From Veillonella_A intestinalis (GTDB lineage Bacteria > Bacillota > Negativicutes > Veillonellales > Veillonellaceae), in NCBI RefSeq assembly GCF_943192895.1, contig NZ_CALPCB010000013.1, forward strand, positions 1 through 27,420: 27,420 nt of DNA. Reading direction: 5' to 3'. Each line of letters begins with the position of its first letter. Position 1 is the stretch's first letter. Positions 1-6,988 of this stretch are shown here, piece after piece. A program made the position numbers and the translations under genes. The notes under the pieces are model-generated. The model did no database searches. It was not told the DNA's origin and saw only the letters and a program-made list of their open reading frames with translations.

Positions 1-81
1 CAAGTGTAGTGTATATCTAAAATGGCTAACTGATAAGTTAACCAACTTGTGCAAATAATGCAATAGTTGAGAGGTGAATCG

Positions 82-258
82 ATGACAAGAGCTTATAAGG
101 ACCCAACTGCTGATGAAGCAGTCGGAAGAATTTGTAAAGAAGAATCCAGGCTAGAATTAGTCATTAGCATAATTAAGCTAGTGTGTAAGCTGGGTGGATT
201 TAAGATTTTACAGAGAGTTAGCCTAGAAGATAAGAAAAGTGGTAGGCGTTATGATTAG
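82..258 (+). CDS. Small phage protein of unknown function (58 aa)
   Basis: The start is set at ATG 82 because GAGAGGTG sits 5 bases upstream; an in-frame TTG at 67 has no such site. The protein opens MTRAYKDPTADEAVGRI, a style I recall from small proteins just before the late-control gene of Firmicute phages, but I know no function for it. A hydrophobic stretch (LVISIIKLVCKLGGF) in the middle could be an amphipathic helix rather than a membrane span. The C-terminus is basic (EDKKSGRRYD). It is 11 bases upstream of the DUF1492 regulator and in the same direction, so the two are probably co-transcribed. Confidence 0.7.
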   Translation: MTRAYKDPTADEAVGRICKEESRLELVISIIKLVCKLGGFKILQRVSLEDKKSGRRYD

Positions 259-269
259 GAGATGGTTGA

Positions 270-728
270 TTGACTGCGATGGAATGCTTGGATAAGCTTA
301 GAGAGATGCAAATAGAGCTAAGGAAGTTAGAACGGGATATCAAAGAATTAAGGGCAAAGTTATACTCTTTGAAAGCTATTGATTATGGCAAAGAGCATAT
401 CAGTGGCGGAACCCCGAAAGATTTAGGAGACCAGATTGCACACTTTAATGCAAAATTAAAAGTTGTGCAGGATAAGTGGGCGAGGTTTGTGCGATATAGT
501 GACTTTGTTGACTGCATGATAAATCAAATTGAATCTTGTCAGTTAAGAGCGTTATTACACGAGCGATATATAAACGGTGGGAGCTGGGAACAAGTTGCTG
601 AGGTAGTAGGTGTGTCTAGGCAATGGATAGATAGACGGATGTATAGACTAGCAATTAAAGAATTTGAAAAAATTTTTAAAAACAGTTTACAAGAGTTTAC
701 AGCAGTTTACAATCAATGTGTTGTATAA
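270..728 (+). CDS. DUF1492 / ArpU-like late transcription regulator
   Basis: This is a 152-aa protein with a sigma-70 region-4-like helix-turn-helix at about residues 95-140 (RALLHERYINGG, then SWEQVAEVVGVSRQWIDRRMYRL). The N-terminal 40 residues form a charged, coiled-coil-like helix. Length, architecture and position just before the terminase genes match the DUF1492/ArpU group, which are proposed activators of late genes in temperate phages of Firmicutes. TTG 270 is chosen as the start because AGGAG at 257-261 is 8 bases upstream; ATG 279 would be 17 bases away. The last codons overlap three phased GTTTAC repeats, so the gene probably carries the late promoter it controls. Family is clear; the activator role is inferred from the family. 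Confidence 0.82.
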   Translation: MTAMECLDKLREMQIELRKLERDIKELRAKLYSLKAIDYGKEHISGGTPKDLGDQIAHFNAKLKVVQDKWARFVRYSDFVDCMINQIESCQLRALLHERYINGGSWEQVAEVVGVSRQWIDRRMYRLAIKEFEKIFKNSLQEFTAVYNQCVV

Positions 729-729
729 T
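685..729 (+). promoter_or_regulatory. Putative late promoter with three phased GTTTAC repeats
   Basis: GTTTAC occurs at 685-690, 695-700 and 705-710, exactly 10 bp apart and therefore on one face of the helix. A perfect TATAAT follows at 724-729. No good -35 box lies at the expected distance, which suits an activator-dependent promoter. It overlaps the 3' end of the DUF1492 regulator gene, where late promoters of such phages are expected. The regulator binding here is inference. Confidence 0.55.
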
Positions 730-795
730 GTAAGCTGTAGAAAGAAGCTGAAAGGCTGATGGTTTTACACTAACTCCTCAAAAAATTATACCCAC

Positions 796-829
796 ACAAG
801 AAGGCACCTGAAAGGGTGCTTTTCTTGTT
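796..829 (+). terminator. Hairpin, possible terminator
   Basis: ACAAGAAGGCACC can pair with GGGTGCTTTTCTTGT around a TGAAA loop. Most of the U residues are inside the stem, so it may be a weak terminator or a processing hairpin. It separates the regulator region from the promoter of the acetyltransferase cassette. Confidence 0.5.
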
Positions 830-847
830 ACTTTTATTATAAATATA

Positions 848-876
848 TTGCAAATATGTAATAAGTTATTTATAAT
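848..876 (+). promoter_or_regulatory. Promoter of the GNAT cassette
   Basis: TTGCAA at 848-853 and a perfect TATAAT at 871-876 are separated by 17 bp. It lies 36 bp before ATG 912 and gives the cassette its own sigma-70-type promoter. Confidence 0.7.
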
Positions 877-911
877 AAAGTAAAGGTATGTCTAGGAGGA
901 GGTGGCGTGAA

Positions 912-1082
912 ATGGCAACAAAAAGCTTTTTAAAGGACGTCACAATGAAGAATAAAAAACAATCATTACGGCTAATACAAGCATTAGAACAAGCACACAA
1001 TAAAAAGTGCCAAGATGTAGAATTTACTAGAAGCTGTATGACAGCAACTAAGGATGACATTAGAAAGATGTTTTTGAAATAA
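912..1082 (+). CDS. Small basic protein paired with GNAT protein; candidate antitoxin (56 aa)
   Basis: The start is ATG 912, 6 bases after AGGAGGAGGTGG; an upstream in-frame ATG at 888 lies before this ribosome site and is rejected. The product begins MATKSFLKDVTMKNKKQSLR and ends with a short acidic/basic helix (ATKDDIRKMFLK). I recognise no DNA-binding fold. Its stop codon is directly followed by the ATG of the acetyltransferase, so the two are translationally coupled. I recall similar short MATKSF-type proteins preceding GNAT genes in other Firmicute prophages. The tight small-then-GNAT arrangement is typical of type II toxin-antitoxin operons, but the antitoxin role is inference. Confidence 0.72.
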   Translation: MATKSFLKDVTMKNKKQSLRLIQALEQAHNKKCQDVEFTRSCMTATKDDIRKMFLK

Positions 1083-1691
1083 ATGAGTTATGGTTATAAA
1101 ATTGTTAATTTAGATTTATTTCTTGAAGCGGTAGGTATAGAAAAGGTTAATAAAATATTAAAAACTTTTTCTTGCCCTTTGAATTTAGATATTGAGGAAT
1201 TTCTGCACTGTAAAGCAATTGAGTTTTCTAAGTTTGGAGTGGCAAAAACTCATTTAGTGTTTGCTTCTTATAAGGATAACTATGAAATTGCAGGATATTT
1301 TTCTTTAGCCGGAAGCAAATCTTTTGTTATATCTGCAAAGAGTAAAGCTGTATCAAGGCGAATAAAGGATCGTATAAAAAGGTTTGGAACTTATAATGCT
1401 GACTTACGGCAATATCGTATACCAGCGCCATTAATAGGACAAATAGGTAAAAATGCTAATTTCCCTAATTTAATAAGTGGTGATGAGCTTTTGCAGTTGG
1501 CTTGCGATAAAATTAAACAAGTTCAATTAGATGTGGGCGGAAAATTTGCGTACTTAGAATGCGAAAATATACCAAGATTAGTAGAGTTTTATCAAAGGAA
1601 TGGATTTGTATTATTTGGCGAACGAGAATTAGATGCAGATGAGAAAAATTTAAAAACACAAACTTTATTACAGTTATTAAAGTATTTGTAG
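1083..1691 (+). CDS. GNAT-fold acetyltransferase, candidate toxin
   Basis: This 202-aa protein has a recognisable GNAT C-terminal half. The segment IPAPLIGQIGKN plus ISGDELLQLACDKIKQV occupies the place of the acetyl-CoA-binding motif A (about residues 115-150). FAYLECENIPRLVEFYQRNGF (residues 155-175) is the typical beta5-alpha4 element with the 'N..L..FY...GF' signature. The N-terminal half (about 100 residues) is less conserved. GNAT toxins of type II systems acetylate aminoacyl-tRNA, and this one sits just upstream of three phage tRNA genes. Being promoter- and terminator-flanked, it is a cargo gene rather than part of the late operon. Acetyltransferase fold is fairly sure; substrate and toxicity are unknown. 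Confidence 0.75.
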   Translation: MSYGYKIVNLDLFLEAVGIEKVNKILKTFSCPLNLDIEEFLHCKAIEFSKFGVAKTHLVFASYKDNYEIAGYFSLAGSKSFVISAKSKAVSRRIKDRIKRFGTYNADLRQYRIPAPLIGQIGKNANFPNLISGDELLQLACDKIKQVQLDVGGKFAYLECENIPRLVEFYQRNGFVLFGERELDADEKNLKTQTLLQLLKYL

Positions 1692-1716
1692 CACTCACAA
1701 TAGTGGGTGCTTTTTT
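1691..1716 (+). terminator. Intrinsic terminator of the GNAT cassette
   Basis: GCACTCAC-AATA-GTGGGTGC followed by TTTTTT. The first 25 bases are identical to the terminator at 26976-27000. Confidence 0.85.
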
Positions 1717-1723
1717 AATACAT

Positions 1724-1812
1724 GGAAGAGTACCCAAGTGGATTAAGGGGACTGCCTTGAAAGCAGATAGGCGTTTATGCGTGCGTGGGTTCGAATCCTA
1801 CCTCTTCCGCCA
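1724..1812 (+). tRNA. tRNA-Ser (UGA)
   Basis: GGAAGAG pairs with CTCTTCC, followed by G and an encoded CCA. The anticodon loop CTTGAAA gives TGA at 1758-1760. A long variable arm (TAGGCGTTTATGCGTGC) marks a class II tRNA, as expected for serine. The T arm is GTGGG-TTCGAAT-CCTAC. It begins 8 bases after the terminator. Confidence 0.93.
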
Positions 1813-1818
1813 TTATAT

Positions 1819-1893
1819 TACCTAGTAGCACAATGGTAGTGCAATCGGCTGTTAACCGATGGGTTACAGGTTCGAATCCTGTCTAGGCAGCCA
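1819..1893 (+). tRNA. tRNA-Asn (GUU)
   Basis: Acceptor TACCTAG pairs with CTAGGCA with one A-C mismatch at pair 2; CCA is encoded. The anticodon loop CTGTTAA carries GTT at 1851-1853, closed by ATCGG/CCGAT. The T arm is ACAGG-TTCGAAT-CCTGT. Confidence 0.92.
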
Positions 1894-1896
1894 TAT

Positions 1897-1971
1897 GGAC
1901 TTTTAGCTTAATGGTAAAGCAACCGCCTCATAAGCGGTAAGATGTAGGTCCAAGTCCTACAAGGTCCACCA
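1897..1971 (+). tRNA. tRNA-Met (CAU), atypical T loop
   Basis: Acceptor GGACTTT pairs with AAGGTCC (one G-T pair); CCA is encoded. Anticodon loop CTCATAA carries CAT at 1929-1931, closed by ACCGC/GCGGT. The T loop is TCCAAGT, so position 55, normally T (pseudouridine), is C. The CAU anticodon could also belong to an Ile tRNA modified by lysidine; the sequence alone does not decide this. Confidence 0.88.
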
Positions 1972-1991
1972 GATTGAGAGGAGGTGATGAC

Positions 1992-2423
1992 GTGACACCA
2001 AAGCAAGATAAGTTTTGTGTAGAGTATTTGATTGATTTAAATGGAACGCAAGCAGCGATTAGGGCTGGATATAGTCCTAAAACTGCGGATAGAATTGCTA
2101 ATCAAAACTTGAGAAAACTTGAGATTCAAAATCGCATTAAGGAATTAAGGGAAAAAGAGTTTAAAACATCTATTGCTACTGCTGAAGAAGTGGAGGCTAT
2201 GCTTACTAAAGCGTTGCGTGGTGAACTTAAAGAAGATGTTGTTGTAGTAGAAAATAGTTTTGGAATTAGTAAAGCGAAAAAAGTGCGAAAACAGATATCG
2301 GCTAAAGATAGAATTAAGGCGGCTGAATTAATGGGTAAACGTCATCAGCTCTTTACTGATAAATTGCAAGTCACTGGCGAATTGATGCCGATTTTTATCG
2401 GAGAGGATGATATCAGTGATTAG
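1992..2423 (+). CDS. Terminase small subunit
   Basis: GTG 1992 is the start: the near-complete anti-16S match AGGAGGTGATGA (1979-1990) precedes it, and the in-frame TTG at 1974 does not fit. The 143-aa product has the Terminase_2 (XtmA-like) N-terminus: TPKQDKFCVEYLIDLNGTQAA, a helix-turn-helix with YSPKTADRIANQNLRK, and a later coiled region with KDRIKAAELMGKRHQLF. The small subunit recognises the phage packaging site and recruits the large subunit. It starts 21 bases after the tRNA genes and overlaps the large-subunit gene by 8 bases, so the two are coupled. Confidence 0.92.
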   Translation: MTPKQDKFCVEYLIDLNGTQAAIRAGYSPKTADRIANQNLRKLEIQNRIKELREKEFKTSIATAEEVEAMLTKALRGELKEDVVVVENSFGISKAKKVRKQISAKDRIKAAELMGKRHQLFTDKLQVTGELMPIFIGEDDISD

Positions 2424-3696
2424 CTATGATACTGCAAAATATCAACCAGTAAGGCTACCTGAAATATTTGGCAAAGGATATGGTCAGTTTATTAGGTTTA
2501 GAGGGCGCTATAGAGTAGTAAAAGGTAGTCGCGCTAGCAAAAAGTCGGCAACGGCAGCTTTAGACTTAATCAAGAATATTTTGAAGTATCCGGAAGCAAA
2601 TGCGTTAGTTGTTAGAAAAGTATTTCGTACTTTGAAAGATAGTTGTTTTGCACAATTAAAATGGGCTGCAAGACGGTTAAAGTGTTACCATTTATTTCGG
2701 TTTACTGAAAGTCCATTAGAAATTACTGTTATAGCTACAGGGCAAAAAATATTATTTCGTGGTTTGGATGATCCGTTAAAAGTTACATCTGTAGCTGTAG
2801 ATTCTGGGTCATTGTGTTGGCTATGGATAGAAGAAGCGTATGAAATTAGCAGTGAAGCAGATTTTGATATGCTCAACGAATCTATTCGAGGTCAACTGCC
2901 ACATAATTTATGGCACCAAATTACAATTACTTTTAACCCCTGGAACGAAAGACACTGGTTGAAAAAGCGTTTTTTTGATTATAAATCAGAAGATATTTTA
3001 GCTATGACGACTAATTATCTTTGCAATGAATTTCTTAGTCCATCAGATTTAAAAGTGTTTGAGGAAATGAAATTGAATAATCCTAAACGATATAAAGTAG
3101 CAGGTTTAGGAGATTGGGGGATTGTAGAGGGGTTAGTATACGAGAATTGGGAAGAACGAATTTTTGATGTAGCTGAAATATCTAAACGAAATAATGTACA
3201 AAGCTTTTTTGGTTTGGATTTCGGATTTACCAATGACCCTACGGCTTTATTTTGTGGCTTAGTTGATACGGCGGCTAAAGAGATATATGTCTTTGACGAA
3301 CTGTACAAAAAGGGGCTTACAAATGATGAAATAGCAGAGGATATAACAAGAATGGGATATGCCAAAGAAAAAATACGAGCAGATTCTGCAGAGCCGAAAT
3401 CTATTGTTCATTTACGGCGTTTAGGTTTGCGTAGAATTAAAGCTGCATTAAAAGGTAAAGATAGTATTAATGCAGGTATACAAGTGATTCAAGATTATAA
3501 AATAATAATTCATCCTTGTTGTGTAAATTTTTTAACCGAAATAATGAACTATTCATGGGATGAAGATAAATTTGGTAAGAAGCTAAATAAGCCGATTGAT
3601 GATTTTAATCATTTAATGGATGCTATGCGATATGCATTGGAGCCGTTAATTAAAATGCGTAAAGGAGGTGTTACAATTGGAACAAGAGACGACTGA
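2416..3696 (+). CDS. Terminase large subunit (Terminase_3/6, XtmB-like)
   Basis: The 426-aa packaging motor. Numbering from GTG 2416, a Walker-A-like element VVKGSRASKKSAT lies at residues 35-47, Walker B with the catalytic Glu is LWIEEA at about 136-141, and the RNase-H-like nuclease has its acidic residues in GLDFGF (D268), RADSAEP (D323) and DDFNHLMDAMRYA (D402). All key residues are present, so packaging should be functional. GTG 2416 is preferred over ATG 2407 because GGAGAGGATG would otherwise lie against the start codon. The gene end overlaps the portal start. Confidence 0.93.
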   Translation: MISYDTAKYQPVRLPEIFGKGYGQFIRFRGRYRVVKGSRASKKSATAALDLIKNILKYPEANALVVRKVFRTLKDSCFAQLKWAARRLKCYHLFRFTESPLEITVIATGQKILFRGLDDPLKVTSVAVDSGSLCWLWIEEAYEISSEADFDMLNESIRGQLPHNLWHQITITFNPWNERHWLKKRFFDYKSEDILAMTTNYLCNEFLSPSDLKVFEEMKLNNPKRYKVAGLGDWGIVEGLVYENWEERIFDVAEISKRNNVQSFFGLDFGFTNDPTALFCGLVDTAAKEIYVFDELYKKGLTNDEIAEDITRMGYAKEKIRADSAEPKSIVHLRRLGLRRIKAALKGKDSINAGIQVIQDYKIIIHPCCVNFLTEIMNYSWDEDKFGKKLNKPIDDFNHLMDAMRYALEPLIKMRKGGVTIGTRDD

Positions 3697-5068
3697 TAAG
3701 TTAGCTGGGGCTAAGAAGTTAATAGAAGCGTTTTTGCCCGGGCATATTGAATTCGCAACTGCTGATGCAGTTGCTCGGAGATATTATGCAAATCAAAATG
3801 ATATTATGATTCCTAAAGAATCTAAAAAAGATAAAAGTGAGGCTCCTGGATTAAGAAATGCTGACAATCGTATTTCCTCTGCATTTCATAGTTTGCTTGT
3901 TGACCAAAAAGCAGGCTATATGTTTACATCGCCTCCGAGCTTTGATGTAGGAACTGATTCACAAAATAAAGTCGTGACTCAAGTTTTAGGTGATACATAT
4001 GAAAAAAATGCGAAAGAGCTGTGTGTTAACGCCTCAAATGCAGGGATTGCTTGGTTGCATTATTGGACTGATGATACGGAATTTAAATGGGGGGTTGTTC
4101 CTTCGGCGCAAATTATACCTATATGGGGAACCACCTTAGAGCATAATTTGCAAGCAGCAGTCCGTTGCTACGAAGAATTAGATGTAAAAACAGGTGAGGC
4201 GTATGATGTCTTTGAAATCTGGGATGATAAAATTTGTAGAGCATATCGTAAGCAAAAGTCGTTGAGTATTAATGAAGGTTTAAATCCGTATGACATGTTT
4301 TCGATGTTTTATGAACAGAATCAGGGATTAACTAATGAGTTTGTTCATAATTTAGGTGCAGTTCCTTTTATTCCCTTTAAGAATAATAGTAATTGTCATG
4401 GAGATTTAAATCGCATTAAACAACTGATAGATGCTTATGACAAGACATATAGTGGTTTTATAAATGACCTTGAGGATATTCAAGAGGTCATTTTTGTTTT
4501 AACTAATTATGGTGGACAGGATTTAAATGAGTTTATCCAAGAACTTAAATATTATAAGACAATTCAAGTTGATTCAATTGGGAGCGAAGATAAATCGGGG
4601 GTTTCCACACTGACGATTGATATCCCAGTAGAGGCTAGGGAAAAAGCTCTGGATATTACTCGTAAATCAATTTTTACTATGGGGCAAGGAATTGACCCAG
4701 AAATGCAGGGATTGGATGGGACGAGTGGCGAGGCAATGAAATTTCTTTATGCATTGCTTGAGTTGAAAGCTGGACTTATGGAAACAGAGTTTAGACTTAG
4801 TTTTAATCAGTTTATTCGTGCTATATGTCGATTTAAGGGTATTAAACCTACAAATATTATTCAGACCTGGACGCGCACTATGATTAGGAATGATGCGGAA
4901 TTAGTAGATATGTGCGCTAAATCAAAAGGGATTATTTCAGATAAAACTATTTTGAAGTCACATCCTTTTGTAGAAGATGTCGAAGCTGAAGAAGAACAAT
5001 TGCTGAAAGAAAAAGAGGAAAACTTAGATAGTTATGAGTTAGGAGGTGAAGCGGATGGAAATGATTAG
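3677..5068 (+). CDS. Portal protein (SPP1 gp6-like)
   Basis: A 463-aa portal protein, forming the ring at the capsid vertex through which DNA enters and leaves. Recognisable portions include RRYYANQNDIM, the ADNRISSAFHSLLVDQKAGYMF region, FIPFKNN and NDLEDIQEVIFVLTNYGG, all typical of the SPP1 gp6-like portal family. TTG 3677 is taken as the start because AGGAGG (3663-3668) is 8 bases upstream; GTG 3668 overlaps that site. It overlaps the terminase gene and its acidic C-terminus (EAEEEQLLKEKEENL) overlaps the next small gene. Confidence 0.92.
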   Translation: MEQETTDKLAGAKKLIEAFLPGHIEFATADAVARRYYANQNDIMIPKESKKDKSEAPGLRNADNRISSAFHSLLVDQKAGYMFTSPPSFDVGTDSQNKVVTQVLGDTYEKNAKELCVNASNAGIAWLHYWTDDTEFKWGVVPSAQIIPIWGTTLEHNLQAAVRCYEELDVKTGEAYDVFEIWDDKICRAYRKQKSLSINEGLNPYDMFSMFYEQNQGLTNEFVHNLGAVPFIPFKNNSNCHGDLNRIKQLIDAYDKTYSGFINDLEDIQEVIFVLTNYGGQDLNEFIQELKYYKTIQVDSIGSEDKSGVSTLTIDIPVEAREKALDITRKSIFTMGQGIDPEMQGLDGTSGEAMKFLYALLELKAGLMETEFRLSFNQFIRAICRFKGIKPTNIIQTWTRTMIRNDAELVDMCAKSKGIISDKTILKSHPFVEDVEAEEEQLLKEKEENLDSYELGGEADGND

Positions 5069-5309
5069 AGCATACATTGAGCGCTTTAGCGAAGATGTGC
5101 CGATTAAATTGTTGTATGAAGTATATGGTAGTACAAGTGAAATTAAGAATGTATTGCAGTATTGTTTAACAACAGGGAAAACCGTAGTTGAAGTGATGAA
5201 AGAAGAAAATGTATATCCTATTATTAATTATGAAAAATCGGATAATGAAACTGATGAAGGCAAAGAATTGAAACAAAAACAAACTAAACGAAGTGTTAAG
5301 GCGAAATAA
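5055..5309 (+). CDS. Small protein between portal and scaffold, unknown (84 aa)
   Basis: ATG 5055 follows AGGAGG with 8-base spacing and overlaps the portal gene by 14 bases. The N-terminal 55 residues look folded (MEMIRAYIERF, then IKLLYEVYGSTSEIKNVLQYC), and the C-terminus is a highly charged Lys/Glu tail (ELKQKQTKRSVKAK). I do not recognise the family. The location in the head module suggests a minor head or assembly role. Confidence 0.75.
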   Translation: MEMIRAYIERFSEDVPIKLLYEVYGSTSEIKNVLQYCLTTGKTVVEVMKEENVYPIINYEKSDNETDEGKELKQKQTKRSVKAK

Positions 5310-5332
5310 ATAGTTTCGTCTTATTTTTATTT

Positions 5333-5365
5333 CCTCGAGGCAGGTCACCTCGGTAAAAACCGGAA
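5333..5365 (+). promoter_or_regulatory. Structured leader before the scaffold gene
   Basis: In the 67-base gap before the scaffold gene two small hairpins can form: CGAGG-caggtca-CCTCG and CGGT-aaaa-ACCG, the second ending next to the ribosome site GGAAAGGA. They could tune scaffold and capsid translation. No U-run follows, so they are not terminators. Confidence 0.35.
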
Positions 5366-5376
5366 AGGAAAATATA

Positions 5377-6000
5377 ATGGAAGAATTATTAAAGGAATTA
5401 GGCATTACAGAAGATAAAGTGGAATCAGCGACGGCTGCTATTAAAGCATATCTTGACGGATCATATGTACCAAAATCCCGCTTTAACGAAGTAAATACAG
5501 CTAAAAATTCTCTCGAAGAACAATTAGTTACTCGTGCAAAAGAAATGAAAGCATTACAACAACAAGCAGAGGGTGCTAAGGATGTAGAGGCATTGCAAAA
5601 GCAAATTAATGATTTAACCCAGAAGCAAAAGACAGACCAAGAAAATTATAAGTCCCAGCTCGAAAAGTTAAAATTAGACAATGCAATTGCACTGCAATTG
5701 ACAGGTAAAGCACAGGATATTGATATTGTTAGTGGTTTAATTAATCGAGATAAGCTGATTGTAAATGAAGATGGGAGTATTACCGGATTAACTGAACAAG
5801 TAGAGGCTTTGCAAAAAGACAAGGCGTTTTTATTTAAATCTGAATCTAATCCAGTATATACCCCTAAAGGTGGACGTACATCTACAGTTAATCCGTTTGC
5901 TGCAGAAACGGAAAATTTAACAGAACAGGGTAAATTATTTAAAGAGAATCCAGCAGAGGCTCGTAGGTTAGCAGCCGCTGCAGGTATTGTATTAGACTAG
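5377..6000 (+). CDS. Capsid scaffolding protein (GP20-like)
   Basis: A 207-aa protein with the pattern of phage minor structural GP20/scaffold proteins: a short N-terminal domain (MEELLKELGITEDKVESA, then YVPKSRFNEVN), a long Gln/Lys/Glu coiled coil from about residue 45 to 105, and a C-terminal segment with a basic patch (TPKGGRTSTVNPF) and alanine-rich helix. Scaffolds guide capsid assembly and then leave the shell. The gene directly precedes the capsid gene (10-base gap), the normal arrangement. Confidence 0.88.
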   Translation: MEELLKELGITEDKVESATAAIKAYLDGSYVPKSRFNEVNTAKNSLEEQLVTRAKEMKALQQQAEGAKDVEALQKQINDLTQKQKTDQENYKSQLEKLKLDNAIALQLTGKAQDIDIVSGLINRDKLIVNEDGSITGLTEQVEALQKDKAFLFKSESNPVYTPKGGRTSTVNPFAAETENLTEQGKLFKENPAEARRLAAAAGIVLD

Positions 6001-6010
6001 GAGGTCAACA

Positions 6011-6976
6011 ATGGGAACTACATTAAAAGATGTAATTGTGCCAGAGATTTTTACACCATATACAATTAAAAAGACAATGGAATTAAGTGCGTTAGTACAA
6101 AGTGGGATTGTAGAAAATTCCCCTGAATTTGATAAGTTAGCAAGTGAAGCAGCTAGTTTACATAATATGCCGTTTTTTGCTGACTTAACAGGCGATGCAT
6201 CAGATGTCGTCGAAGGAACTGATTTAGAAGCTAAAAAAATCGAATCTAAAAAAGACCAATCCGCAACGTTTCGTCGAGCCCAGATGTGGTCAGCTACAGA
6301 TTTAAGTGCTCAACTAGCAGGTGCTGACCCAATGAAAGCGATTGGAACATTAGTTGGTGGGTATTGGGCCCGAGAATTGCAAAAAGATTTGTTAGCAACA
6401 TTGAAGGGCGTTTTTGGTGCTACTACTATGAAAAATCATGTGCTTGATATTTCGACACTGACTGGGCGTGCAGCTGTATTCAGTGCAAGTAGCTTTATTG
6501 ATGCTTGTCAGTTGTTAGGAGATAGCAAAGCCAATCTTACAGCTGTTGTAATGCATTCTGCTACACATGCGTTATTGCTAAAAAATAACTTGCTTGAAAC
6601 TGAACGTGATTCTATGAATGTAGAATTCGATACATATCAAGGGCGTCGAATTATTATTGATGATAATTGTCCTATTGATGGGGATGTTTATATTTCATTC
6701 TTATTTGGTTCTGGAGCAGTAGCATTAGGTAATGGTTCTCCTGTAGGATTTGTGCCAACTGAGACAGATCGTGATAAACGTAAAGGGTCTGGTGTAGATT
6801 ATTTAATCAATCGTCGTACTCAGATTCTACATCCTCGAGGTGTTAAATTCACTGCAGCTAATCGTAATAATATTGAAACTGTTAGCCGGATTGAAATGGC
6901 GGATGCAACAAATTGGGAACTTGTGTATGAACCAAAACAAATCCGTATGGTTGCATTTAAACATAAAATTGTGTAA
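6011..6976 (+). CDS. Major capsid protein
   Basis: A 321-aa protein with features of the HK97-fold capsid group used by PBSX-like and related phages: N-terminal VIVPEIFTPYTIKKTMELSALVQSGI, a P-domain-like helix (DPMKAIGTLVGGYWARELQKDLLATLKGVF), an A-domain core (AVVMHSATHALLLKNNLL, GRRIIIDDNCP) and C-terminal ILHPRGVKF. AGGAGGTCAACA provides the ribosome site 6 bases upstream of ATG. No protease gene is nearby, consistent with a capsid not cleaved during maturation. Confidence 0.9.
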   Translation: MGTTLKDVIVPEIFTPYTIKKTMELSALVQSGIVENSPEFDKLASEAASLHNMPFFADLTGDASDVVEGTDLEAKKIESKKDQSATFRRAQMWSATDLSAQLAGADPMKAIGTLVGGYWARELQKDLLATLKGVFGATTMKNHVLDISTLTGRAAVFSASSFIDACQLLGDSKANLTAVVMHSATHALLLKNNLLETERDSMNVEFDTYQGRRIIIDDNCPIDGDVYISFLFGSGAVALGNGSPVGFVPTETDRDKRKGSGVDYLINRRTQILHPRGVKFTAANRNNIETVSRIEMADATNWELVYEPKQIRMVAFKHKIV

Positions 6977-6988
6977 TTGAGGTGTTGC

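Noticed and set aside
2..58. End of an upstream gene (open frame ending at TAA 56-58)
   Set aside because: Only 18 codons with no recognisable sequence; could be chance.
888..911. Upstream start of the 56-aa protein
   Set aside because: ATG 888 precedes the strong AGGAGG site, which is placed for ATG 912.
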